Source: Actinomycetota bacterium
Lineage (GTDB): Bacteria > Actinomycetota > Actinomycetes > Streptosporangiales > Streptosporangiaceae
Assembly: GCA_019240215.1 (NCBI GenBank)
Contig: JAFAYQ010000074.1
Location: 1 to 64,000, forward strand
Direction: 5' to 3'
DNA length: 64,000 bases
How positions within the stretch are numbered: the stretch's first letter is position 1; every line of letters starts with the position of its first letter. The notes beneath the pieces were generated by a model, which was given only the letters and a program-made list of their open reading frames with translations, was not told the DNA's origin and did not search any database. This document shows positions 48,560 through 56,783 of this stretch, in pieces. The position numbers and the translations under genes are program-made.

Positions 48560-49138
48560 ATGCCGCGCTGGGAACCTGAAGCCAGGGACCGGCTCCGTGA
48601 CGCCGCCCTCGAGCTGTTCCTGGCCCACGGCTACGACAACGTCACCGTGGCCCAGATCACCGAGCGGGCCGGGCTGACCCGCCGGACGTTCTCGCGCTAC
48701 TTCACCGACAAGCGCGACGTGCTGTTCGCCGAGTCCGAGCAGCTCCCGGCCGTGCTGGCCGCCGCCGTCGGCCGGGCCGACCCGGACCTGGCCCCGTTCG
48801 CGGCCATGCTGACCGCCCTCGGCGAGGTCGGTGACCTGGTCGCCGACGCGCACGCGGCCGAGCGCCGCGCGATCGTCCAGGGCAGTCCCGAGCTGCAGGA
48901 GCGCGGCCGGACCAAGTTCGCCGCCGTCACCAGCGCGCTGGCCGCGGCGCTCGAGCAGCGAGGCGCCAGCCCGGCCACCGCCACCCTGCTGGCGCCGGTC
49001 GGCATCGCCATCTTCCGGTCCGCGTTCGACCGCTGGTCCGGGCAGCCCGAGGCCGCGACCCTGCCCGACCGTATCCGCGAGACCGCGGCCGAGCTGGCCG
49101 CCAACCTGCAGCCCGGCCCCGCCGCCAGTCATTTTTGA
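48560..49138 (+). CDS. TetR family regulator
   Basis: A 192-residue TetR protein. The HTH spans RLRDAALELFLAHGYDNVTV, then AQITERAGLTRRTFSRYFTDK. The ligand domain is generic. The ATG at 48560 is chosen because it places the DNA-binding domain at the very N-terminus; an upstream in-frame ATG at 48500 falls inside the operator. It is divergent from the SDR-like gene. Its 3' end overlaps the remnant SDR by 10 bp. Confidence 0.9.
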   Translation: MPRWEPEARDRLRDAALELFLAHGYDNVTVAQITERAGLTRRTFSRYFTDKRDVLFAESEQLPAVLAAAVGRADPDLAPFAAMLTALGEVGDLVADAHAAERRAIVQGSPELQERGRTKFAAVTSALAAALEQRGASPATATLLAPVGIAIFRSAFDRWSGQPEAATLPDRIRETAAELAANLQPGPAASHF

Positions 49139-49900
49139 AATACGGAAAACGCCACATCGCGTTGGGCTTCCAGCTCGGTCAGGCGTGCCCTCAGCGCGGC
49201 GTGCACATCGTCATAAGCATCGGACCCGAGCGTCAGGCGGAGCGGCGCCGCCTCCGAGTCGACCAGGTCGATCATGGCGCCCGCGATCTTGGCTGCATCG
49301 CTGGGGAACGTGAACGCGCCGCCGCTGATCGCCCGCCGCACCTCACCGGCGGGCGTGCCGTCTTAGGCGGCCATGGCCGGCGCGGTGTCGACGGCGGCGC
49401 CGAAGCCGGTCGGGGTCGCCCCCGGCTCGACGATGGTCACCGCGATCCCCAGCGGCGCCAGTTCCCGGGCGGCGGTCTCGTAGAAGCCCTCGATGCCCCA
49501 CTTGGATGCGACGTAGGCCCCGAAGAACGGGTGGGCGGGCTTGGCCGCCGGCCGCCGAGACCTGCAGGATCCGCCCGTGCCCCTGCTTACGCAGAAACGG
49601 CAGCGCCGCCCGGATCACGTTCACCGAGCCGAGCGGGTTGGTGTCGATCACCCGGCGGAGCTGCTCGTCGGAGACCTCCTCGACCGAGCCCAGCACGCCG
49701 TAACCGGCGTTGCTGACCATCACATCGATCGGGCTCATGGTCGCGAACGCGTCCGCGACGACCTCGCGTGCCTGCCCGCTGTCGGTCACGTCGAGGCGGG
49801 CCGTCCAGAGCCGGTCACCGTACTGGGCGCTCAGGTCAGCCAGGACCTCCGGACGGCGGGCGGTGGCGGCCACGCGGTCGCCGCGAGCCAGCACCTGCTC
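49129..49900 (-). pseudogene. short-chain dehydrogenase pseudogene (N-terminal loss, frameshift, nonsense)
   Basis: Residues from EQVLARGDRVAATARRPEVL through MVSNAGYGVLGSVEEV and NVIRAALPFLRKQGHGRILQ are good SDR sequence. Near 49531-49545 the frame shifts by one base. The next frame gives HPFFGAYVASKWGIEGFYE, with the catalytic Tyr and Lys, and goes on to GATPTGFGAAVDTAP. A TAA at 49365-49363 then interrupts it, and the C-terminus continues in frame to a stop at 49129. The N-terminal Rossmann Gly-rich loop is absent: the SDR sequence stops abruptly at 49900, where a 56-bp foreign segment begins. The gene is dead, with three independent lesions. Confidence 0.9.
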
Positions 49901-49956
49901 GATCAGCAGGTAGCCGAGCGTGTGGCCGGTGTCGCGGGACGGGTAGCCGCCGTCCA
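49901..49956. repeat. 56-bp repeat, copy between SDR and MerR remnants
   Basis: Identical, except for one base, to 43465-43520 within the histidine kinase gene, same orientation. On the left it abuts the broken SDR sequence at 49900 and on the right the MerR remnant at 49957. The exact fit suggests filler DNA copied during double-strand break repair, or a small dispersed repeat. Confidence 0.85.
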
Positions 49957-50077
49957 GCAGCAGGTCGGCGACCTGCAGGACGCGCTGGCGATCATCCACC
50001 ACAAGGTCGAGCTCTACGCCCAGCGCCTCCGCGAGGGCACCGCTGACCAGCTGTGGCGCAACGGCCCGGAGTGTTAG
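49957..50077 (+). pseudogene. MerR family regulator C-terminal remnant
   Basis: The plus-strand frame ending at TAG 50075-50077 reads DLQDALAIIHHKVELYAQRL, then REGTADQLW and a short tail. This is the coiled-coil and C-terminus of a MerR-type regulator. The winged-helix N-terminus is gone. MerR genes often lie divergently next to the oxidoreductase they control, which fits the SDR remnant on the left. A deletion removed both N-termini and the shared promoter. The end overlaps the PAC2 gene by 4 bp. Confidence 0.75.
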
Positions 50078-50985
50078 TTGTCGTTACGGTCCTGCTGCTC
50101 CAGGAACCGCTCGAACTGGGCGGCCAGCTCGTCGGCGGTGGGCATCTGGCCGCCGTCCAGGAGGTCGCCGTTTTCGCTGTCGCCGCTTTCGGCGATGGCG
50201 TCGTACTGGCGTTCCAGGGCGGTGACGAGCTCGGCGACCTCGGAGGACTCGGAGACCTGGCGGTCGATCTCGGAGTTGGTGCGGTCGGCCGCCAGCCGGA
50301 GCGCGTCGCTGGGCAGTTCGAGGCCGGTGACCGCGGTCACCGTGTCCAGCAGCGCGACCGCCGCCTCGGGGTAGACCGCCTGGGAAAGATAGTGCGGCAC
50401 GTGCACGGCGAAGCCGAGCGCGTCCCGGCCGGCCTCGCCCAGCCGCAGCTCGATCAGGGCGGCCGCGCTCCCCGGGACCTGCAGCTTGTTCGGCATCTGC
50501 TGCTGGCCGGTGATCAGCTCAGGCCGGGTCGCGTGACTGATCACGCCGAGCGGGCGGGTGTGCGGGACCCCCATCGGGATGCCCTGGAAGCCGATCAGCG
50601 AGCCGCCGCCGAGCTGCTTGGAAGCAGACTGCACGGCCGACGCGAACAGGTCCCACTCGTGGTCCGGCTCCGGCCCGGTCAGCATCAGGAACGGGGTCCC
50701 GGCGATGTCGTGCAGCAGCTGCACGACCAGCTCCGGGTGCTCGTAGGACTCCCAGTGGTCGGTGGAGTAGATCATCGTCGGCCGCCGGGACCGGTAGTCG
50801 ATGAGCCGGTCCACGTCGAAGGTCGCGACCGTCACCGGCTCACAGCTCTCGGCCAGGTGCTCGGACAGCAGCCGGCCGGCCGCCCCGGCGTCCATGAAAC
50901 CCTCGAGGTGGTGCAGCATCGGCACGCCGTCCAGGTCCGGCAGGTCCGCACTCAGCTCGAACAGGTCTTCCGGATCACGCTGCAT
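50074..50985 (-). CDS. PAC2 family protein (proteasome-assembly-chaperone-like)
   Basis: A 303-residue PAC2-family protein, common in actinobacteria. Features: LFELSADLPDLDGVPMLHHL, the GFMDAGAAGRLLSEHL helix, VATFDVDRLIDYRSRRP and LTGPEPDHEW. The C-terminal ~80 residues are helical and acidic. Its role is unknown in bacteria, although it is related to eukaryotic proteasome assembly chaperone 2. The ATG at 50985 follows GGGAG; a longer in-frame start (51042) is less likely. Confidence 0.87.
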   Translation of the reverse strand: MQRDPEDLFELSADLPDLDGVPMLHHLEGFMDAGAAGRLLSEHLAESCEPVTVATFDVDRLIDYRSRRPTMIYSTDHWESYEHPELVVQLLHDIAGTPFLMLTGPEPDHEWDLFASAVQSASKQLGGGSLIGFQGIPMGVPHTRPLGVISHATRPELITGQQQMPNKLQVPGSAAALIELRLGEAGRDALGFAVHVPHYLSQAVYPEAAVALLDTVTAVTGLELPSDALRLAADRTNSEIDRQVSESSEVAELVTALERQYDAIAESGDSENGDLLDGGQMPTADELAAQFERFLEQQDRNDN

Positions 50986-51131
50986 AACGAAATTCTCCCA
51001 CCTTCCGGCACCGCCTGATACCTGGTTATCTGACGCGTTCAACGCCCGGGCCGTGCACTTTCATACCCGCCCCCCATACGTCGAGGCCGGGCCGGCGGTG
51101 ATCCGCCGACCCGGCCTCGTTGGCCGAATGC

Positions 51132-52364
<1,233 letters not shown>

Positions 52365-52425
52365 CGTGCTCCTTTGCTACGGGCCGTCGTATCGGTCCCA
52401 GTTACATGTCTGTCCTGGTCGGAAG

Positions 52426-52522
52426 CGTAACTTCGCGGTCGTCGGCCGTTAAGATCACGACCGTCAATGTTACGATAGCGTAACGACCGTTACCTTTTCG
52501 TTATCTGAGTCCGGGGCGTAAC
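52426..52522. promoter_or_regulatory. cluster of GTTACG/CGTAAC half-sites
   Basis: A perfect dyad GTTACG-ATAG-CGTAAC (52469-52484) is flanked by CGTAAC at 52426 and 52517 and GTTACC at 52489. All lie between msiK and the divergent lrp gene. Arrays of half-sites suit an oligomeric regulator such as the adjacent Lrp protein, or a sugar-responsive repressor of msiK. Confidence 0.55.
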
Positions 52523-52567
52523 CTTGGCGGCCATCCGCCGCGGTGGCGCAACCAGTACCGTTGGCGG

Positions 52568-53014
52568 GTGGAGGAGATCGATCGGCAGCTCGTGACGCTG
52601 CTGTCCGCCGACGGGCGGATGAGCTTCACCGAGCTGGCCAAGCGGACCGGGCTGTCGGTGTCGGCCGCCCACCAGCGGGTCCGGCGGCTGGAGCAGAGCG
52701 GCGTGATCCGCGGCTACGTGGCCCTGTCCGACCCCGACCAGGTCGGGCTGCCGCTGACCGCGTTCATCTCGATCACCCCGTTCGACGCGTCCGCCCCCGA
52801 CGACGTGCCCCAGCGACTGGAACAGGTCGCCGCCATCGAGGCCTGCCACAGCGTGGCTGGGGACGAGAACTACATCCTCAAGGTCCGGGTCGCCTCGCCA
52901 TCGGCGCTGGAGGACCTGCTGCAGGAGATCCGCACGGTGGCCGGGGTGTCGACCCGGACCACGATCGTGCTCAGTACCCCGTACGAGAACCGGCCCCCCG
53001 ACCTCAGGCCATGA
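52568..53014 (+). CDS. Lrp/AsnC family transcriptional regulator
   Basis: A 148-residue Lrp-type regulator. The HTH is IDRQLVTLLSADGRMSFTEL with KRTGLSVSAAHQRVRRLEQ. The C-terminal RAM domain has GLPLTAFISITPFD and CHSVAGDENYILKVRVAS, where effector amino acids bind between subunits. The start is GTG at 52568. The next gene, an acetyltransferase, begins with a 4-bp overlap. The array of GTTACG half-sites just upstream may include its own operator. Confidence 0.9.
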   Translation: MEEIDRQLVTLLSADGRMSFTELAKRTGLSVSAAHQRVRRLEQSGVIRGYVALSDPDQVGLPLTAFISITPFDASAPDDVPQRLEQVAAIEACHSVAGDENYILKVRVASPSALEDLLQEIRTVAGVSTRTTIVLSTPYENRPPDLRP

Positions 53015-53529
53015 CGGCGGCTGGGCCGCCCGGGGGAGAGCCGGGGCTCCAGCGGCTGCGGGCCGAGCACGGGCCGGCGGTGCTGGCCTTTGAGCACGAG
53101 AACCGGGGCTACTTCGCCGCCTCGATCTCCGACCGCGGGGATGAGTTCTTCGCCCAGTTCGCGGACCGGTTCCGGGCCCTGCTGGTCGAGCAGGAGTCCG
53201 GCGCCTGCGCGTTCTACGTGGTGGTGGCGGCCGACGGCGCGATCCTCGGCCGGTTCAACCTGTACGAGGTCAGGGACGGGTCGGCCGAGCTGGGCTACCG
53301 GGTCGCCGAGGCCGCCGCCGGCCAGGGGCTGGCGACCGCCACCGTCCGCGAGCTGTGCGGTCTGGCGGCGACCCGGCTCGGGCTGCACACGCTGCGGGCG
53401 GCGGTCAGCCACGGGAACGCGGGGTCCCGGCGGGTGCTGGCCAAGGCCGGGTTCGTGCCGGTCGGCCCGGCCGACTCCGCCCGCCTGGGCGGAAAGCAGG
53501 GCACCCTCTACCAGCGCTCGCTGACTTAG
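53011..53529 (+). CDS. GNAT family N-acetyltransferase (RimJ/RimL-like)
   Basis: A 172-residue acetyltransferase. The acetyl-CoA-binding motif A is RVAEAAAGQGLATATVRELC, and motif B LRAAVSHGNAGSRRVLAKAGF. The N-terminal part FYVVVAADGAILGRFNLYEV fits ribosomal-protein or small-molecule N-acetyltransferases. The ATG overlaps the lrp stop (ATGA), so they are coupled. Its stop is adjacent to the stop of the convergent tetR gene. Confidence 0.87.
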   Translation: MTAAGPPGGEPGLQRLRAEHGPAVLAFEHENRGYFAASISDRGDEFFAQFADRFRALLVEQESGACAFYVVVAADGAILGRFNLYEVRDGSAELGYRVAEAAAGQGLATATVRELCGLAATRLGLHTLRAAVSHGNAGSRRVLAKAGFVPVGPADSARLGGKQGTLYQRSLT

Positions 53530-54117
53530 TCAGTCGCGGATGCGCAGGCCGTCGAAGGTGAGCGAGAGCAGCCGGTCGGCCTGCTCGGGGGTGCGCTCAG
53601 TGGCCACCACCACGCCGTGCACCAGCATCATCACGTCCATCGCGGTCAGGTCGGCACGGACCGTGCCCGCCTGCTGGGCCCGCTGCAGCAGCCGGTCGGC
53701 CGTCGACCGGATGTTCTGGCTGCACAGGCTGATCACCTCAGAGTCCTTGCCCTTGGCGGCGATCAGCGCGCTGGCCAGGCCGCGCTTGGTGACCAGGTAG
53801 CTGGCCAGCGCCCGCAGCCAGCTGCCGAACGCGTCCTCGGGGGCCGGGCCCGCGACCAGATCTTCGCCCTGCGCGCAGACCACCGCGACCTGGCTCCGGT
53901 AGACCGCTTCCTGCAGGTCCAGCCGGGTCGGGAAATGCCGGTACAAGGTGCCGATGCCGACCCCGGCCCGCTTGGCGATGTCCTCCAGCGGCGCGTCGGC
54001 GCCCTTCTCCGCGAACGCCTCGGTCGCGGCCGTCAGCAGCCGCTCATGGCTGCGCCGGGCGTCCGCCCGCATCGGCGGCGCCTCGGTCAGCTTCGCGAGC
54101 TGGCTGTCAGTAGTCAT
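53530..54117 (-). CDS. TetR family repressor of adjacent DHA2 exporter (second cassette)
   Basis: A 195-residue TetR regulator with HTH region LLTAATEAFAEKGADAPLED and IAKRAGVGIGTLYRHFPTR, followed by the C-terminal SLTFDGLRIRD. It is divergent from a DHA2 transporter gene, with two tandem dyads in between. It most likely represses the transporter. Confidence 0.9.
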   Translation of the reverse strand: MTTDSQLAKLTEAPPMRADARRSHERLLTAATEAFAEKGADAPLEDIAKRAGVGIGTLYRHFPTRLDLQEAVYRSQVAVVCAQGEDLVAGPAPEDAFGSWLRALASYLVTKRGLASALIAAKGKDSEVISLCSQNIRSTADRLLQRAQQAGTVRADLTAMDVMMLVHGVVVATERTPEQADRLLSLTFDGLRIRD

Positions 54118-54145
54118 GCCTGTCCACCAGAAAATAAATTGCCAA

Positions 54146-54186
54146 ACCGGAGGGTGCCTCCATATAGTAACCGGAGTAGACCTCCG
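54146..54186. promoter_or_regulatory. two tandem TetR operators (ACCGGAG-N5-CTCC)
   Basis: Two copies of ACCGGAG-N5-CTCC lie 24 bp apart (54146-54161 and 54170-54185) between tetR (start 54117) and the transporter (start 54273). The second is part of a CGGAG-N5-CTCCG palindrome. They probably bind the adjacent TetR protein. Confidence 0.65.
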
Positions 54187-54272
54187 TTTCCCTTCCGAGT
54201 GTACCGCCCGGCCAGCGAGAACACCCGCCCGGAAGCGCCCTGATCTGAATGAACTTTCAACATGGAGGCACT

Positions 54273-55757
54273 GTGTCTTCTTCCCCCGTTACCCAACGTG
54301 GGGCGCCTCGCCGTGGCTTGGCCTTGGTCATCTTGCTGTGCGCGCAGCTGATGGTGATCCTCGACGCCACCGTGGTGAACATCGCGCTGCCGCAGATCCA
54401 GCACGGCCTGCACTTCAGCGCGACCAGCCTGTCCTGGGTCATGAACGGCTACACGCTGACCTTTGGCGGCCTGCTGCTGCTGGGCGGCCGGGCCGGCGAC
54501 ATCCTCGGCCGGCGGCGGATGTTCGTCGCCGGGATCGCCCTGTTCACGCTGGCCTCGCTGGCCGGCGGGCTGGCCGACTCGGCCGGGCTGCTGCTGGCCG
54601 CCCGGGCCGTCCAGGGCGTCGGCGGCGCGCTGGCCTCGCCCGCGGTGCTGGCGCTGATCATCGGCAGCTTCTCCGAGGGCCGCGAGCGGACCCGGGCGCT
54701 GGCCATCTACACCGCGGTGCTGACCGGCGGGGCCTCGCTCGGCCTGGTCCTCGGCGGCGTCATCACCGAGTGGCTGTCCTGGCGCTGGGTGCTGTTCATC
54801 AACGTCCCGATCGGCCTGTTTGCCCTGGTCGCGGCCCCGCTATTCGTGACCGAGACGCCCCGCCAGCCGGGCCGGTTCGACCTGGCGGGCGCGCTGTCCT
54901 CGACCCTGGGCATGGCCTCGCTGGTGTACGCGTTCATCCGCGCGGCCGCCGACGGCTGGGGTGACAGCCTGGCGATCGGCGCGTTCGCGGCCGCCGTGGT
55001 GCTGCTGGTGCTGTTCGTGCTGAACGAGCGCCGGGCCCGGCAGCCGATCACCCCGCTGCGGCTGTTCGCTGACGCCAGCCGGTCCGGCTCCTACGTCGCC
55101 CGGCTGCTGCTGGTGGCGGGCATGATGGGGATGTTCTTCTTCCTCACCCAGTTCCTGCAGGACATCCTGGGCTTCAGCCCGCTGCGGGCCGGCATCGCGT
55201 TCCTGCCGATGACGGTCATGGTGTTCAGCGTGTCCCGGGCCGCCCCGCGGCTGATGCAGGCGGCCGGGCCCAAGCTGCTGATGGTGGCCGGGCTGATCCC
55301 GGTCATCGTGGCGCTGGCCTGGCTGTCCCGGGTCTCGCCGGCCACCGACTACTGGACCGGCGTGTTCGTTCCGATGATCCTGCTGGGCGCGGGCATGGGT
55401 ACCGTGTTCGTCCCGCTGACCACGGCCTCGCTGGCCGGGGTGCGGCCGGAGGACTCCGGCGCCGCCTCGTCCATGGTCAACGTCATGCAGCAGGTCGGCG
55501 GCGCGGTCGGCCTGGCCGTACTGGTCGCGGTGTACGGCACCTCCTACCGGGACGCCGCCCGCCATCCGCTGGCCGGCGTGACCCCGCTGGCGCAGGCCCG
55601 CCATCTGCAGGCACACGCGACCGCGAGTGCGTTCCTGCTGGCCGCGATCTTCGACGTGGTGTCGCTGATTGTGATCGCGGCGATGATCCGCAGCCGGACC
55701 CCGGCGACCCCGCCGCCCGCCCCGGCCGAGGCGGAAGAGGAAGCGATGGCGTCCTGA
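54273..55757 (+). CDS. MFS drug exporter, DHA2 family
   Basis: A 494-residue transporter of the EmrB/QacA type with about 14 membrane helices. The TM1 motif is CAQLMVILDATVVNIALPQI, motif A GRAGDILGRRRMFVAG, and motif C ILTGGASLGLVLGGV-like (residues AVLTGGASLGLVLGGVITEW). The C-terminal tail is Pro/Ala/Glu-rich. The GTG at 54273 is chosen because GGAGG lies at ideal spacing; an ATG 24 bases upstream sits before that site. It is controlled by the divergent TetR. Confidence 0.9.
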   Translation: MSSSPVTQRGAPRRGLALVILLCAQLMVILDATVVNIALPQIQHGLHFSATSLSWVMNGYTLTFGGLLLLGGRAGDILGRRRMFVAGIALFTLASLAGGLADSAGLLLAARAVQGVGGALASPAVLALIIGSFSEGRERTRALAIYTAVLTGGASLGLVLGGVITEWLSWRWVLFINVPIGLFALVAAPLFVTETPRQPGRFDLAGALSSTLGMASLVYAFIRAAADGWGDSLAIGAFAAAVVLLVLFVLNERRARQPITPLRLFADASRSGSYVARLLLVAGMMGMFFFLTQFLQDILGFSPLRAGIAFLPMTVMVFSVSRAAPRLMQAAGPKLLMVAGLIPVIVALAWLSRVSPATDYWTGVFVPMILLGAGMGTVFVPLTTASLAGVRPEDSGAASSMVNVMQQVGGAVGLAVLVAVYGTSYRDAARHPLAGVTPLAQARHLQAHATASAFLLAAIFDVVSLIVIAAMIRSRTPATPPPAPAEAEEEAMAS

Positions 55758-55779
55758 TCAGCCGATATTGAAAAGGTCG

Positions 55780-55815
55780 CTGGCCCGGGGGGTTTACCAC
55801 AGCCTTCCGGGCCAG
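55780..55815 (+). terminator. CTGGCCCGG / CCGGGCCAG inverted repeat after exporter gene
   Basis: Perfect 9-bp arms at 55780-55788 and 55807-55815 with an 18-base loop, starting 22 bp after the transporter stop. It may terminate transcription. The rest of the 279-bp gap (55758-56036) has no gene that I can support, only minor dyads around 55955-56005. Confidence 0.4.
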
Positions 55816-56036
55816 ATGACGATATCGTCACTTTCAGGAGAATACGGGACTTTTCCCTCGCGATCGACCACGATCCGTGGTTACTGTCGTGCCGCAAGGT
55901 GTGGCCCGCAGGGGCGGCCATGTCGGGGTGGAAGCCGGGAGGAGTTGGGCCCGCAGAGGGGCTGGGTCCTGAGAGGCCTCCTCTTGCGCTTCTGCCCCAG
56001 CAGTATGGTTCCGGTGGTTTTCAGCAGGACCGGCGG

Positions 56037-56783
56037 TCAGCCGCGGCCGACGTAGGGCATGTTCGTCGCCATCACGGTGAGGAACTCCACGTTGGCCTCC
56101 AGCGGCAGCGCCGCCATCATCAGTACGGCTTCGGTCACGGGCCGGGTCTGCATCACCGGCTCGGCCCGGATCGATCCGTCCGCCTGCGGCACGCCCTTCG
56201 TCATCGCCCCGGTCATGCTGGTCGCCGCGTTGCCGATGTCGATCTGCCCGCAGGCGATCGAATACGGCCGCCCCTCCAGCGAGATCGCCTTGGTCAGGCC
56301 GGTGATCGCGTGCTTGCTGGCGGTGTAGGCGACCGCGAACGGCCGCGGCACGTGGGCCGACAGCGAGCCGTTGTTGATGATCCGGCCGCCCTGCGGACGC
56401 TGGTCCTTCATGATCCGGTAGGCGGCCTGGGCGCACAGGAACGAGCCGGTCAGGTTGGTCTCGATGACCGCCGTCCAGTCGGCCGCGGCCAGGTCCTCGA
56501 ACGGGCCGCCGGGCCCGAACGCGCCCGCGTTGTTGAACAGCAGGTCCACCCGGCCCCACTGGGCCGCGGTGGTATCGAACAGTTCCGTAACGGCGTCGGG
56601 GGACCGCACATCGGTGGGGATGTCGAGGGTGACCCCCTTGGCCAACTCGGCGGTCTCCCGCAGGGCGTCGTCGCGGCGGCCGGCCAGCGCCACCCGGTAG
56701 CCGGCGTCCGACAGCGCGACCGCGATATCGCGCCCGATGCCGGATCCCGCGCCGGTCACTACCGCTACCGGTGCTTCTGCCAC
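56037..56783 (-). CDS. SDR family oxidoreductase coupled to GH38 gene
   Basis: A 248-residue classical short-chain dehydrogenase. The cofactor loop is [17 protein letters not shown], with [13 protein letters not shown], catalytic Ser in [12 protein letters not shown], and Tyr/Lys in [15 protein letters not shown]. Arg residues after strand 2 (LAGRRDDAL) suggest NADP preference. The GTG at 56783 overlaps the TAG of the GH38 gene by one base, with GGGGAGAG as ribosome site, so both are translated from one message. It may oxidise or reduce a sugar released by the mannosidase. Confidence 0.92.
   Translation of the reverse strand: MAEAPVAVVTGAGSGIGRDIAVALSDAGYRVALAGRRDDALRETAELAKGVTLDIPTDVRSPDAVTELFDTTAAQWGRVDLLFNNAGAFGPGGPFEDLAAADWTAVIETNLTGSFLCAQAAYRIMKDQRPQGGRIINNGSLSAHVPRPFAVAYTASKHAITGLTKAISLEGRPYSIACGQIDIGNAATSMTGAMTKGVPQADGSIRAEPVMQTRPVTEAVLMMAALPLEANVEFLTVMATNMPYVGRG

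Noticed and set aside
52365..52567. msiK RNA motif in the msiK leader
   Set aside because: The leader is dominated by DNA half-sites and I could not identify the conserved RNA structure. An Rfam search would settle it.
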